A stretch of DNA of 64,000 bases from NCBI GenBank assembly GCA_029783825.1, contig JAREIK010001328.1:233765-297764 (forward strand), written 5' to 3'. The notes beneath the pieces are model-generated. The model saw only the letters and a list, made by a program, of their open reading frames with translations. It searched no databases and was not told the origin of the DNA. The position numbers were made by a program, and so were the translations under genes. Origin of the DNA: Sapria himalayana. Taxonomy: Eukaryota; Streptophyta; Magnoliopsida; Malpighiales; Rafflesiaceae. Below are positions 25,761 to 42,014 of this stretch, piece after piece (the first letter of the stretch is position 1; each line of letters opens with the position of its first letter).

Positions 25761-28513
25761 TTGTCTGTTTATTTGTCTAATCTATCTATCTATCTATTAA
25801 TTTGTGTTTTAATTTGTCTTTCAATTTGTCTATTAATCTATCTATCAATCTATCTATCAATATTTCTATATATCTATCAATCAATCTGTCTATCAATATA
25901 TTTATCAAGCTATCTATCTATTTCTATGATTATCTGTCTATCTATCTATCTGGCTATCTTTATTTTTTATCTTTCTAATTGTCAATCTATTTGTTAGTAT
26001 GTTTGTATTTCTTTCTATCTACTTATCATCCTGGATATCAATCTTCATAACTATCTATCTACCTCAATATCAATCTGCCTAACTATTTATCTACTTGACA
26101 ATGTGTCTATCTGGCTCACTGCTTGTTTTTTATCTATCTATCTACATATCTATTTGTCTATTAGTCTATCAATCTATTAGTCTATTAGTTTATTAGTCTA
26201 TATGTCTATCTATCTATGTGTTTATTAGTCAATCTGTCTATCTATCTCTTGTCTCTCTATCTAATTATTTATCAGTCTAATTGTCTATTTGTCTATTTGT
26301 CTATCTATTAACATGTATATTTGTCTATTTGTCTAATTGTCTCTATGGTTCTTTCTCTCTATTTGTCCTTGTATATCTTAGTATGTATTTATTTTTATCT
26401 TTCATTCTATCTTTCTCTCTATATGACTATCAATCAATCAATATATCTATCTATCTATATATCTTTCTATTTATATATCAATAAGTCTATTAGACTATTG
26501 TCTATATATTTATATGCTTATCTATCTATATTTATGTTTATTTATCTATCTATGTATCATTATATCTACTTATCTATCTATCTATCTATATATCTTTCTA
26601 TCTTTCTTTTTGTCTATCTATGTAATAATATTTCTATCTATTTGTGTGTCTACCTGTCTATATATATATATATATATATATTTATTTATTTATTTATTTA
26701 TGTATCAAACAATCTATCTATATATCAATCTGTCTATAAATCTATCATTCAATCAATCTCTTATTCTATCTATCTATCTTACTATCAATCAATCTATCTA
26801 TCTCTATATAAAAATGTATATCAATTTGTCTAACACTATATTTATCTATCTACCGATTTATCTGTCTATTTATTTTTCTTTCTATTTGTCTATCTATCTG
26901 AGTATCTATCTATCTATTTGTCTATCTATCTATCAATATATCTATCATTCTATATATATATATATCTATCTATCTAATGATTTGTCTATCTAACAATTTG
27001 TTTATCTATCTATCTTTTTATTTATTTATCTATCTCTCCATTTCTCTATCTCTACATTTCTCTATCTCTCTATCTGTTTATCTATCTATCTATTTATCTA
27101 TCTGTCTCACATCCTCTCTATTTTTCTTTCTATCTATCATTCTATATCTTTATCTTTCTATGTATTTTTCTCTTTGTCTATATGTTTATCTGTCTATCTA
27201 TCTATCTATTTATCTATATGTATATCTATCTTTCTACCTTTCTGTCTATATATCTATCTATATATCAATCAATCTATATATCAATCTATCTCTCTAGATC
27301 TCTATCTTTCTTTTTGTCTAACTCTCTATCTTTCTATTAATTTATTTATCTATCTGCCTATCTGTCTATCTGTCTATATGTCTATCTATATATCTTTCTA
27401 TCTATTTATCTATTTATTTATTTATCTATCTATCTATCTGTGTATATATATATATATCTATCCATCCATCTATATATATATATATATATATATCTATCTA
27501 TCTATCCATCTATCTATCTTACTATCTGTCAATCTATATTTCTATCTATATATATAAATCTTCCTAATAATTTGTCTATCAAACTATGTATCTATTTATT
27601 TATCTATCAATCTGTCTCACTATTTGTATATCTAATTTTGTATCTATTTATCACTCTATGTATCTATCTATCTTTTTATCTATCTATCTATCTAACTATC
27701 TATTTGTCTATCTATCTATTTATTTATCTATCTATGTATCTGGCTATATATCTATATATTAATCTATCTTTAATTATGTCTACCAAACTATGTACCTATA
27801 TGTCTATGTATCTATCTATCTATCTATCTATTTATTTATATATATGTATATCTTTTTGTTTATTTGTCTATATGTATGTAAGTCTATCTATATGCATGTC
27901 TACCTAACTATCTGTCTTTTTAGCTATTTGTTAGCCTGACTATCTATTTGTATTTCTTGATTACTAATTGATTATCTATCTTTCTGTATATCTATCTTTT
28001 TAACTTTATGTCTGTCTATTTGTTTGTTTGTCTGCATATTTTTTTGTTTATCTTTCTGTCTGTCTATCAATATGCCAATCTATCTATCTGCATCACTATT
28101 TGTCATTCCTTCAGTTAATCTATTTATTTCTCTATATGTCTATCTTTGTATCTATCTATCTATCTATTTTACTATCTATATATATATCTATCTATCAAAA
28201 TGTCAATCTATATGTCGATCTATTTGTCTATCAATCTATATATTTGAATTATGTATTTATGTTTGTCTGTCTATTTATCTATATGTCTATTTGTTTGTCT
28301 GTTTGCCTATCTGCCTGATTGTCTATCTAGCAGTCTATTTTTCTGTCTGTCTTTTTTTCTGCTTATTTTTTTAGGTTTCTATTTGTCTATCTATCAATCT
28401 ATTAGTCTATCATTTGTAAGTATATCATTATGTTAACCTATTAGTCTATTAGACAATCAGTCTATCAATATATCTAAATAACATTCTATCTATTTGTCTG
28501 TAAGTCTATTTGT

Positions 28514-28690
28514 CTGTAAGTCTATTTGTCTAAATACTATTTGTTTATCTATTTATCTATCTGTCTATTTGTCTAACTATATATATTTCTATCTATTAGT
28601 CTGTAAGTCTATTTGTCTAACTACTGTTTGTTTATCTATTTATCTATTTGTATGTCTGTCTAACTATATATATATATATCATTCTATCTG
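28514..28690. repeat. ~87-bp direct duplication in TATC array
   Basis: A unit starting CTGTAAGTCTATTTGTCTAA at 28514 recurs at 28601. It continues in both copies with ACT.TTTGTTTATCTATTTATC and ending GTCTAACTATATATAT. Both copies share the same variant units, so this is block duplication and not independent drift. Confidence 0.75.
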
Positions 28691-28739
28691 TATATCTTTA
28701 TATCTATCTATCTATTTATCTATATATATATATATCTAT

Positions 28740-30110
28740 CTATCTATTTCTCTATCTCACTATATCTCCACCTCTCTTTCTCTATATCTCTCTATCTCTC
28801 CATCTCTTTTTCTCTATATCTCTCTATCTCTCCATTTCTATTTCTCTCTATCTCTTTATCTTTCTTTTATTTTATGTCTCTATATCTTTAATTCTTTATC
28901 TCTATATCTTTTTATCACTTTTTTCTCTATTCCTTTCTATCTCTCTTTATCTTTACCTAATTACCAACCTACCACCCTACATACCTACCTACCATCCTAC
29001 CTAATTACATACCTACCTACCTACCTACATATGTACCTACTTAGCTACCAACCATCATAACTATCTATCTGCCTTTTTATCAATCAATCTATTTGTCTAT
29101 CTATCTATTAGTCTAACTATTTACATGTCTATCTATCTATCTGTCTATCAATCTATCTATCTATTTGTCTATTTGTCTATCTATCTAACTATCCATCGAT
29201 CTATCTATATGTGTATCTTTCTATTTGTCTATCTGTCTATCTGTTTAGCTATCTATGTATCTATCTCTCAATCTCTTTCTCTATCTATTTGTCTATAAGC
29301 CTATCTATCTATCCATGTATCTTTCTCTCTTTCTATCTATCTGATTATCTATTTGTCAATCTATCTGTCTTTTAGTCTTTCTATGTTTATATCTCTCTAT
29401 CTGTTAGTCTATAAATCTATTATCCTATTAGTATATCATTCTATCAGTCTACTTATCTATCAGTCTTTCAATAAATCTATATATCTATCTATCAGTCTAA
29501 TAGTCTATATGTCTATCTATCTTTTTGTCTGTATGTCTATTTGTCTATTTGTATATCTATTATCTATGTAACTATTTATCATTCTATCTATCTTTCTATC
29601 TATCTGTCTTTCTCTATATCTCTTTATCTCTCAATATCTATATCTCTCCATATCCTTATATCTCTATCGCTCAATCTTTATATATCTCTATCTCTCTATC
29701 TCTGCATCTCACTATCTCTCAATATCTCTACTTACCAACCTAGCTATATACATACCTATCTACCTACCTACCTTTCTGGCTATATTTTAATCTATATAAC
29801 TATCTATATGTCTATATGTCTATCTGTATTTGTCTATATGTCTATCTATCTATCTTTCTAACTTTATATCTTTTGTCTCTCTATTTGTCTATCTGTCTCT
29901 TTATCTATATTTTTATCTATTAGTGTATCTATCTATCTTTTTATCTTCCTATATCTCAATATCTCTATCTCACTATATTTTATCTTTTAATCACTCTCAC
30001 TCTATATCTCTGTCTCTATCTCTCTATATTTGTATCTCTTTATATCTCTACAAACCTAACTACCTACATACCTATCTACCTACCTACCATTCTAGCAATA
30101 TTTTTATCTA
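28740..30110. repeat. Three composite CTCTATAT / CCTA blocks
   Basis: The TATC pattern gives way three times to a block rich in CTCTATATCTCT. Each is followed at once by a CCTACCTA/ACATACCTACC block and then a return to TATC. The blocks are at about 28748-29055, 29606-29782 and 29950-30098. The same pair recurs alone at 35596-35790. Repetition of the same ordered pair shows a higher-order unit within the array. Confidence 0.75.
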
Positions 30111-33100
30111 TCTATCAATCTATATGCCTATCTATTTATCTATATCTGTCTATCTCTCTATCAATCTATCTTTTATCTTTATATCTCTATGTCTATCTAT
30201 TTGTCAATCTATCTCTTTATCTGATTTCTTGTCTATCTATTTATCTCCTATATGTGTATATGTCTATCTATCTATCTTTCTATCAATCTATCTTTCTATC
30301 TATCTATCAAACTATTTATATTTGTGTTTATATGCCTATCTATTTATCTTTTTATCTATATATCTATCTATGTATCTGTGTATGTGTTTAACTATCTATC
30401 TATCTATCTAAATATCTATTTATCTAACTATCTATCTATCTAACTATCTATCTATATATCTATATATCTATCTTTTTATCTATCTATCTCTCTATCTATC
30501 AATCTGTCTAAATATTTTTCTATCTATCTATCTACCTATCTATTATCTATCTATTTGTAAATCTATCAATCTACCTATTGGTCTATATGTCTATCCATTT
30601 ATTTGTATATCTATCTATTTGGATATATGTATATTATATTTAATAAGAGTTTTTATATATATGTCTAACTAACTATCTATCTATCTATTTGTGTGTCTAA
30701 CTATAAATCAATTTAAATGTCTATTTGTATAACTTTTTATATATCTATCTATCTAACTATTTATCTATTTTTTTATCTTTCTATCTATCTATATGTCTAT
30801 CTATCTTCCTATCTATCAATTTTTATATGTATATATCTAACTATTTATATATCTATTAAAATATCTATCTATTTAACTACCTATATGTATATCCATCTTT
30901 TTGTCTATCTGTGTATCTGTCCATCTATCTATCTATCTATATTCCTATCTATCTATCTATATGTCTATGTGCCTTTGTGTCTATCTATCAATATCTTTAT
31001 CTATCTTTCTAACTGACTATATGTCTATCTATATATTCGTCTCATTGTCTTTATGTATTTCTATTATTAGTCTATCAATCTATTTTTTTATTTGTCTTTC
31101 TGTCTTTCCGTATATGTGTGTATCTATCTATCTATCTATCTCAAAATCTTTTTATCTATTTATCTATCTAATTGTATATCTATCTATCTATATATCTATC
31201 TTTCTGTATGTCTATTGGTCTATCTATCTATCTATCATTCTATCTATCTATCTATCTGTCTATCTTTCTATTTTTCTATATATCTATATATCTATATATC
31301 TATATGTCTACCTTTCTATCTATCTATATGTCTATCTAGCTATCTGTCTAAATGTCTAACTATCTATTTTGCTTTCTATATGTCTATTTACCAATCTATC
31401 CATCTGTCTAATAATATGATTATTTGTCTATCTATGAATCTATCTATCTATATGTCTATTAATCCATCAATCAATCTATCTATCTATTTAGATATCTATC
31501 AATCTAGTTATTTGTGTATCAATCTATCTATCTATTTGTCTATCTATTTGTAACTCTAATTGTCTATCTATTTTTCAATCTATCTATCTTTTAATCTCGA
31601 TATTTATCTATCTATATATCTATCTATCTATTTGTCAAACTATCTATTTATCAATCTCTATATCTATTTGTCTATCAATGTGTCTATATATATGTCTATC
31701 TATCTATCTATCTATTTGTCTATCTGTCTATCTATTTTTCTATATATTTATCTATCTATCTATCTATATTCCTAACTTTATATATATCTATCTTTCTATC
31801 TATCTGTCTATCTATATATCTATTAATCTATCTATACGTGTCTCTATATCTTTATATCTCTAATTGTCTATCTATCTATTTATTTATCTTTCCATCTTTC
31901 TAACTATATTTCTATTTATTTGTATATTATTCTATCTATCTATCTATTTGTCTATCTATCTATTTGTGTATATATCTATTGGTCAATTTGTTTATCTGTT
32001 AATTTTTATATCTTTCTACTTGCCTATATTTATATATGTCTATCTTTTAATCTATCTACTTATCTATCTGTCTATCTATCTATATTTCTATCTATCTATC
32101 TATCTATCTATCTACATATCTATCTATCTACCTATCTATCTATCAATCTATCTAATTATATATCTATATATCTATCTACATGTATATTAGTCTATCTTTC
32201 TATCTCTCTATCTATCTATCTATCTATCTTTCTATCTTCCTATCTTTCTATCATTATAGTTGTCTCCTTATCTATATATCTATATGTCTAACTGTATATA
32301 TATATATCTGTCTGTATGTCTGTCTATCTGTCTATTTGTATATATGTCTATCTATTTATTTTTATATCTATATGTCTATTTATCTATCTATCAATCTATT
32401 TAAAAATATGTCTATCTATCTATCTATCTGTCTGTCAATCTATATGTCTAACAATCTTTCTATCAATCTATCTATTAATCTATCTATCAATATGTCTATT
32501 AATTTGTTTATTATTCTATCGATCAATATGTATATCAATCAATATACCAATCAATCTATATGTCTGTCTATCTATTTATCACTTTATTTGTCTATCAATC
32601 TGTCTATCAATCTATCTATCTACCTATCTATATATAAATCTATTTGTCTATCTATTTATCAATCTATTTATTTATCTATCTATGCATATATGTATCTTTC
32701 TATCTTTTTGTCTATCTATCAATCAATCTATCTGTCTACCTATCTAAATGTCTATCTTTCTATCTATCTAATTGTCTATCTATCTATGTCTTTATCTTTC
32801 TCTCTATTTCACTGTATCTATATTTATATCATTGTCTATCTATTAGTCTCTCTATCTCTCTGTCTATATTTCTATTTATTTTTGTATTCGTCTATCTATA
32901 TATATGTTTATCTGTCTATCAAGCAATCTATCTATTAGTATATCTATCTATTTGTGTATCTATCTATCTGTCTATTTGTATTTTCTCTATTTGTCAATCT
33001 ATCTATCTATCTATCTATCTCTCTATTAATCTGTATATCTATCTATTTATCTATCTTTCTATCTTTTATAGAACTTTATGTCTATCTATCTATCATTCTA

Positions 33101-34290
33101 ACTATCTATTTATCTTGTGGTCAATCTTTCTATCTATCTTTCTCTCTATCATTTTACCCATCAATCTAAATATATATCTTAATGACTTTGTTAGATTCTA
33201 TCTATATGACTATTAGTCTTCCTATCTATTTGTTTATTTATATGTCTATCTAACTGTCTATATATAAGTCTATCCATCTATCTATCTATTTATCTATCTA
33301 TCCATCTATTTATCTCTCTATCAATCTGTCTATCTTTCTATTTATCAATCTGTCTAATAATGTGTCCATATATCTATTTATTTATCTACTTATATAATTA
33401 TCTATCTATTTGTCCATCCATATATAAATCTATCTATCTTTTTATCTAACTATATATCTATGATTCTATTTATCTATCTAAAATATGTGTATCAATCAAT
33501 CTATCTATCTATCTATCAATATGTCTATTAATCTATCAATAAATCTCTCTTTGAAGTTGTCTATATATATGTATATCAATCAATCTATTTATTTGTATAT
33601 CTACTTGTATATCTATCTGTATATCTATCTATCTATATATCTGTCTATCTATCTATTTATGTATCTATTTATCTATAAATTGATTTATCTTTCTATCTAT
33701 ATATCTATTTATCTATCTATCTATCTATTTGTCTATCTATCTATCTATATATCAATCTCTCCATCTATCTATCTATCAATATGACTATTAAGCTATCTAT
33801 CAAAATATCTATCAACCTACCTATCAATATGTGTATCAATCTATATATCAATATGTCTATCAAACTATCTATCAATATGTATATTAATCTATTTATAAAT
33901 CTGCCTTTCAATTTTTCTTTTGATATTTCTATCTATTTGTCTATCTATCTATTTGTCTATCTATTTATCTATGTATTTCTTTCTCTATTTAACTATCTAT
34001 CTATCTTTTTGTCTATATTTTTATCTCTCTATTTGTTTATATGTCTATATGTTTATATATCTATGTTTCAATAAGTCTATTTGTCTATATGTCTATATAT
34101 CTATATGTCTATTTGTCTATCTGTCTATATATATATATATATATATATCTATCTATCTAGCTATATGTAATTATTTTTATATATCTATATGCCTATCTGT
34201 CCATCTGTATATCTATCTATCTGTCTATCTATCTATCTAATTATATGTTTATTTATCTATTTGTTTATTTGTATATCTATATATATATTT

Positions 34291-34438
34291 GTCTGTCTAT
34301 CTTTCTATCTAACTATCTTTCTGTATATCAATCAATCAATCTGTCTGTCTATCTTTCTATCTAACTATCTTTCTGTATATCAATCAATCTGTCTGTCTAT
34401 CTTTCTATCTAATTATCTTTCTGTATATCAATCAATCT
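34291..34438. repeat. Three tandem ~50-bp higher-order units
   Basis: GTCTGTCTATCTTTCTATCT followed by AA(C/T)TATCTTTCTGTATATCAATCAAT occurs at 34291, 34343 and 34391. The spacings are 52 and 48 bp; the first difference is one extra ATCA unit. The copies are nearly identical, indicating recent local amplification. Confidence 0.9.
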
Positions 34439-34501
34439 ATCAGTCTGTCTATCTACTTTTTATTTGTCTATCTATCTATATATTTATCTCTCTATCTATC
34501 T

Positions 34502-34504
<3 letters not shown>

Positions 34505-34541
<37 letters not shown>

Positions 34542-34635
34542 ATATATCTACCTATCTTTATTTCTATCTATCTATCTAATTATATATTTATCTATCTTTC
34601 TATCTATATATTTGTCTATCTATATAAATCTCTAT

Positions 34636-34689
<54 letters not shown>

Positions 34690-34690
34690 A
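34505..34690. repeat. Pure TA runs inside TATC array
   Basis: Two long TA dinucleotide runs (about 34505-34540 and 34635-34688) are embedded in the array. Similar runs occur near 22665-22700, 24528-24560, 27475-27492 and 62236-62277. They probably arise by slippage at TATATC junctions. Confidence 0.85.
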
Positions 34691-35595
34691 TCTGTCTATA
34701 TATCTATATGTCTAAGTGTCTATCTATCTATCTAGCTATCTATCTATCTATTTATCTCTCTATCATTATGTATATCTTTCTATTTGTCTATCTATATGTG
34801 TATTTTTCTATTTGTCTATCTATATGTCTATTTATCTATATGTCTATCTATCTATCTGTTTATCTATCTATTATCTATCTGTGTACCTATCTGTCTATCT
34901 ATTAGTCTAATAATCTATCTCTCTATAGGTATATCTAACTAACTATCTATCAGTCTATCTATTTGTCTTTCTGTCTGTTTAATTATCTATATATCTATCC
35001 ATCCATATTTTTATCTATCTATTTATAAATCCTTATATCTATGTGGCTATTAATCTATCTACCAATTTTTGTATCAATATGTCTATCAATTTGCCTTTCA
35101 ATCTATCTATCAATCTATCTATCAATCAATCTATCTATCTATCTATCAATATCTTTATCAAAGAATATATATATCTATCTATTTATCTATCTATTTATCT
35201 ATCTATTTATCTATCTTTTTGTCTATCTATATGTCAATTTATTTGTCTATCTATCTAATTATCTATCAATCTATCTATCTATCTATCTAATTATCTATCA
35301 ATCTATCTACATATCTATCTGTCAATTTATTAATCAATTAAATAATTGATCAATCAATCAATCTACCTATCTATCTGTCTTTCTGTATGTATATCTATCA
35401 GCTTACCTATGTGAATTCTCTATGTTTATATATCTTTCTTTCTTTTTTTTCTTTCTTTCTTTCTATATACCTATCCATTATCTATATTTTTACACTATCT
35501 AACTATATATCTATCACTTTATTTATCTTTTATATGTCTTTCTATCTAACGCTTAATATTTTTATATATGTTTATCTAAATATCTATCTATCTAT

Positions 35596-35790
35596 CTCTC
35601 TATCTTTTTATCTTTATATATTACTATATCACTATCTCTATATCTTTGTATCTCTCTATCTCTTTATATCTTCATCTATCTCTCTATCTCTATATCTCTT
35701 TATCTCTTTAACTCTTTACCTATCTATCTCTTTATATCTCTACCTACATACCTACATACCTATCAACCTACCAAGCTACCTAGACATTTG
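35596..35790. repeat. Fourth CTCTATAT / CCTA composite block
   Basis: This is the same ordered pair as at 28740-30110: a CTCTATATCTCT-rich part to about 35735, then ACCTACATACCTA-rich sequence. It lies about 5.5 kb downstream of the third block. Confidence 0.7.
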
Positions 35791-37587
35791 TCTATCTTTC
35801 TATATGTCTATATGTCCATCTTTAAATATGTATATCTAGCTATCTATCTACATGTCTACCTTTTTGTCTGTATGTATGTCTATATGTCTATCTCGCTATT
35901 TGTCAATCTTTCTATCTTTTTATCTATAATCTATCAATTTTTCAATTAATATATCTATCTATCTTTGTGTATATCTATCTACCTATCTATATATATATCT
36001 TTATATATTTATGTCATGTCTTTCTAATTACCTATTTGTCTCTATATCTATATTTCTATCTATCTATCTATGTATATATCTCTCTATATGTATATCTATC
36101 TATCTGTATATCTCTCTATCACTCTATCAATCAATTAATCTACTTATCTATCTTTTTTTCTGTCTATATATATATCTATCTATCTACCTATCTATCTATA
36201 GATATATCTATATCTATATCTTTCTAATTGTCTGTCTTTCTATATATCTATCTGTCTATCTATCAATCAATCTATCTATCTATTTGTCTGTCTATCAACC
36301 TATTTATCTATCTATCTGTCTATCTATCTATGTGCCTATATATCTATTTATATATTTGTCTCTCTATCTATGTGTCTATCAGTCTATCTATCTATCTATC
36401 TAAAAATCTAGAAATCGATATGTCAACTTATCTATTTATTTATCTGTCTATCTATCTATCAATCTATATATATGTCTATATATCTATTTTTCTATCCATA
36501 TATCTATATACTTATCTATCTATCTATATATCTATCAATCTATCTTTCTGTCGATCTATCTATCCTTTTATCTATCTATCTGTTTGTCTATTCATCTATC
36601 TGTCTATCTATCTGTCAATCTTTTTGTGTATTTATTTGTCTATCTTTTCGTCTATCTATCTATCTATATATTAATCTATTTTTTTATCATTTTATCAATT
36701 TATTTGTCAATCTATTTGTCTATTAATATCTATATCATCTGTCTATCTATATATCTATTTGTCTATCTGTCTATCAATCTATCAAACGTTCTATCTTTTG
36801 TCTATCGATCTATCTACTTGTCTATCTGTCTATATGTCTATCTCTCTCTCTTTCTATCTATATATGTCTTCATCCATCTATCTATCTCCAAGTCTCTATA
36901 TTTGTCACAGTGTCACTCTATTTGTCTCTCTATCTATATTTCTATTTATTTGTCCTTTTTCTATCTATCTATCAATCTTTCTTTCTTTTGATCTTTGTAT
37001 CTCTCTATATTTTTATCTATCTATCTATCTATTTTCATATCTATCTATCTTTATATCTATCTACGTATTTATCTAATTGTATATATGTTTATCTATCTAT
37101 CTTTCTATCCATCTATTTGTCTGTGATTCAACATATCTATTTGAATATCTATATATTTTTAAATCTATTTATCTTTGTATATGTCTATTACCATATTTGT
37201 CTATTTGTCTATCTAAATGACTATAGTTCTATTGATATATCAATCTATCAACCGATCTATCTGTCTATCTAGCTAGATATATATCTATAACTTTCTATCT
37301 ATTTGGCTATCTTTTTATCTCTCTCTATTTGCCTATTAATCTTTCTATTTTTCTATCTATCTATTTGTCTATCTATCTATATGTATATCTATTTATCTAT
37401 TTTTCTAACTACCTATCTATGTATATATGTATCAATCTATCTATCTATTTATCTATTTATATGCATATCTATTTGTCTATCTATCTATCTATATATTTGT
37501 CCGTCTATCTATTTGTCTATCTATCTATCTAATAATCAATTTATCAATATGTCTATTAATCTGTCTATCAAATTGACTATTTATATT

Positions 37588-37618
<31 letters not shown>

Positions 37619-40600
37619 CTCTTTTTATATATTTGTTTGTATGTCTAACTATCTATTAAACTATTTGTCTATCGGTCCATATGTCTAGCTGTCTCTCTAT
37701 CCTAATTTGTCTTTTTGTTTATCTATCTAACTAACTAACTAACTATCTATCTATCTTACTGTATATCTATCTATCTACCAGTCTTTTTTTCTACCTATTT
37801 GTCCATTTTTTTATCTATTTGTCTATCTATCTATCTAATGTATCTCTATCAATCTTTAAATCTTTTTGTCTATCTATGTATATATCTATCTATATATCTA
37901 TCTATGTATCTATGGATCTCTCTAACTATCTATATGTGTTACTATCAATCTCTATATATATCTATCGATCTATCTATCTATATGTTTATCAATATATTTA
38001 TCAATCTGTCTATCAATGTGTCTATTAATCTATCAATCAATTAATCAATTAAGCAATTAATCAATCAATCTATTTATCTATCTATCTAATGATCTATCTA
38101 TCAATTTATGTATCTATCTTTCTAACTCTTTGTCTATTTATCTATCTATTTATTTGTCTATCAACATGTCTATTAATTTATCTTTTTATTTATCTATCAA
38201 TCTACCTTTTAATTTATCTTTCAATCTATCATTCAATCTATCATTCAATCTATCTATCCATCAATCTATCTATATGGCTATCTATTTTTATAACTATCGG
38301 TCTATCAATTTATCTCTCATTATATATTCTTGTCTATCTATCTATTACTCCATCTATCTATCTAGCTATCTAGCTATCTGTCTATCTATCTGTCTATTTA
38401 AATATCTTCCTATCTATCTATTTTACTATCTACCAATTAATCAATCAATAAATCTATCTATCAATCTATCTACCTATAAATCTGTCTATCAAACTATCTT
38501 TCTATCTATTTATCTATCTTTCTATATTTGTGTCTATCTGTCTATGTATCTATTATATGTCTAACTGTCTATCTATCTCTATGTATGTCCATCTATCTAT
38601 GTGTCTATATATCTGTCTATCTATTTGTTAGTCTATTTGCCTATGTGTCATTCTGCTCGACTGTGTGTCTCAGCGACTATTTTTCAACATAACTATATAT
38701 TTTTTTATCTATCTATTTGTTTGTTTGTTTGTATATTTATATATTTGTCTATCTGTCAACTTGTAAATCTCTCTATCTAACTATCTATCTATATATCTAT
38801 ATGTCTTTTAATTTGTCTATTAATCAACCTATCTATCTCATCTAATAATCTATCTATCAATCAACTATCCATCTTTATATCTATCATTATATCTATCTAT
38901 CTATTTATCTGTCTATCAATTTATCTATCTATTTTTTATCTATCTATCTATCTATATATCTGTCTATCTTTATGTATATTTTTCTATCTATATTTCTCTT
39001 TATCTATTAGTCTATATATTTTTATATCTATCTATTTATCTATTTAACTATCTATATATGTATCTATCTATTTATCTATTTGTCTAATAATATATCAATC
39101 TATCTGTCAAAATATATGTTTTTCTATATTTCTATTAATTTCTCTATCTATTTATCTATTTATTTGTCTATCAATCTACCTATCTATCTTTTTGTCTATT
39201 TATCTATCAACTTGTATATCAATCTATGTGTATATCTATTTTTCTATCTATCTATCTATCTTTTTATCTATCTTTATATCTATCTATCTATATATTTTTC
39301 TATCTATCTATCTATCTATAAAACTATCTATCAATCTATTTATCAATCCATCAATCAAATTTTCTATCTATCTGTCTATTTATCTGTCGATCTTTCTATA
39401 TGTCTATAAGTAAATCTATCTACCTAACTATTAGTCCTATTATATGTCTATTTGTCTGTCTGTACATCGATATATATGGTTGTCTATCTATCTATCTATC
39501 TACCTTTTTATCTATCTATATATTTATTTGTTTGTGTGTTTGTCTATTTGTGTATCTACTTATCTATCTATTTGTTTAATAATTTGTCTAATAATTTGTC
39601 TATCTATATATCTTTTTGTATATCTATCTATATATCTGTGTATATATCTATTTATCTATTCATCTATCTATCTATGAATCTGCCTATATAGCTATGTATT
39701 TGTATTTCTATTTATCTATATATCAATCTATCTCTCAAACTCTATCAATCTATCTATCAATAAATATATATATATATCAATCAATCATTCTATCTATTTG
39801 TTTATCTATTTGTCTATCTATATATCGATCTATATTCTTATCTATTATATATCTATCTATATATCTATTTGTCTATCTTTCTATCTATCCATTTGCCTAA
39901 TAATCTATAAATGTATCTTTTAATCTATTTATCTATCTATAAATCTTTCTGTCTATATATCTATCTAACTATCAATTTCACTTTCAATCAATCAATCAAT
40001 CTATCTGTTTATCAATATTTCTATCAATCAATTAATCTATCTTTCTATCAATTTATTCAATTATTTATGTATCTATATTTCTACCGATATCTTTCTATTT
40101 ATCTATAAATCTATCTATCTATTTGTCTATCTATCTATCTAATAATATTTCTAAAAATCTATCTATCTATTTGTCTATTTGTATATCTTTCTATCTATCT
40201 AATATTCAATCAACCTATCTATCAATTTGTTTATAAATATATCTATCTAAATATTTTAAAACCAATCTATCAATCTACTTATAAAGTTGTGTATCAATCT
40301 ACATATCTATGTCTATCTATCTATAAATCTATTTGTCTATCTATCTTTCTAACTAACTATCTGTCTGTCTATCTATCTATCTTTCTGTCTATCTATCTAA
40401 GTGTCTTTCTATCAATCTATTTATCTTTCTAGCTATCAATGTGTCTATCAATCTAACTTTCAAACTATCTTTCTATATAATTGTTTAACTATATATCTAT
40501 GTGTCTGTCTATATGTATATCTATTTGTCTATCTATCTATCTAGATGTCTATTTGACTATCTATCTATCTTTCTATTTATCTATCTATCTATACATTTAT

Positions 40601-41983
40601 CTATCAGTTTATCTTTTTCTTTGCCTTAGTATTTGTATGCCTGAATATCTATCCAACTGACTTCATGTCTACGTGACTTTTGGTCTAACTATTTATTTGT
40701 TTATCTCGTTGTCATTCTATTTGTTTGTTTGTTTGTCTATCTATCTATCTTTCTTTTTTTCATTATATCTATATGTATATAAAAATATCTATCAATTAAT
40801 CTTTCTATCTATCTATTTATTTATCTTTTTATCTATATGACTATCTATCTATTTATTTTGTATATCTACTTGTCTGTATGTCTATTAGTCTGCCTATCTA
40901 TCTATTTATCTATTTCATTATCAATTTTTCTATCTGTTAATCTATCTGTCTACCTATGTATCTAATAATATATATATCTATCTATATATCTATCTATCAA
41001 TCAATCAATATTTAAATCTCTCTATCTATCTATATATATCTCTATCTATCAACTTGTCTATCAATCAATCAATCTATCTATCTGCCAATTTATATATAAA
41101 TTGCTCTATCAATCTATATATAAATCTGTCTATCAATGATTCTATCTATCTATCTGTCTGTCTGTCTATCTATATGTATATCTATCTGTCTATCTATATG
41201 TCTATCTATATGTCTATATATCTATTGATCTATCTATCTAATAATCTATAAACGAATCTATCTATCTCTAATCAATCAATCAATCTATCTGTAAATCAAT
41301 TTGTCTATAATCTTTCTATCAATCTATTTATTAATTTATCTATCAATCTATCTTTCTAACAATCAATCTATTTACATTTTTATCTATATGTCTATATATT
41401 TGTCTATATATATATATATATCTATATGTCTATATATCTATCAATCTATCTATTTGTCTATCTATTTATCAATTTATTTATCTATCTATCTATATAAAAA
41501 TCTATATATCTATCAATCTATCTATCTCACAATCTACCTGTCTATCTATTTATCTATCAACTTGTCTATCAATTTTTCTTTCAAGCTATCTAACAATCAA
41601 TCAATCTATCTGTCTATCAATTTATCTATTGATGTATCTTTCAATCTATTTAAGAATCAATCTATCTATTTGTATATATATTTGTATATCAATATATATA
41701 TATATATATATCTATCTATCTGTATATCTATCTATATATCTATTTGTCTATCTATCTTTATATCTTTCTGACTATCTATATATATCTATCTGTCTATCAA
41801 TCTTTCTATAAATCAATCTAACTTTCTATCAATTTGTCTATAAAAATATCTAGCTATCTATTTGTTTATATGTTTATCTGTGTGTATGTCTAATGTCTGT
41901 CTATCTGTCTATCTATCTGTTTAACAATTTGTCTATCTAAATGTTTATCTATATGTATATGTACCTATCAATATATATGTGAA

Positions 41984-42014
<31 letters not shown>

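Noticed and set aside
21549..40108. Dozens of long open frames coding YLSI/SIYLS-rich proteins, up to 365 codons
   Set aside because: The TATC repeat has no stop codon in any frame on that strand, so such frames are unavoidable. They overlap in several frames at once and have no domains.
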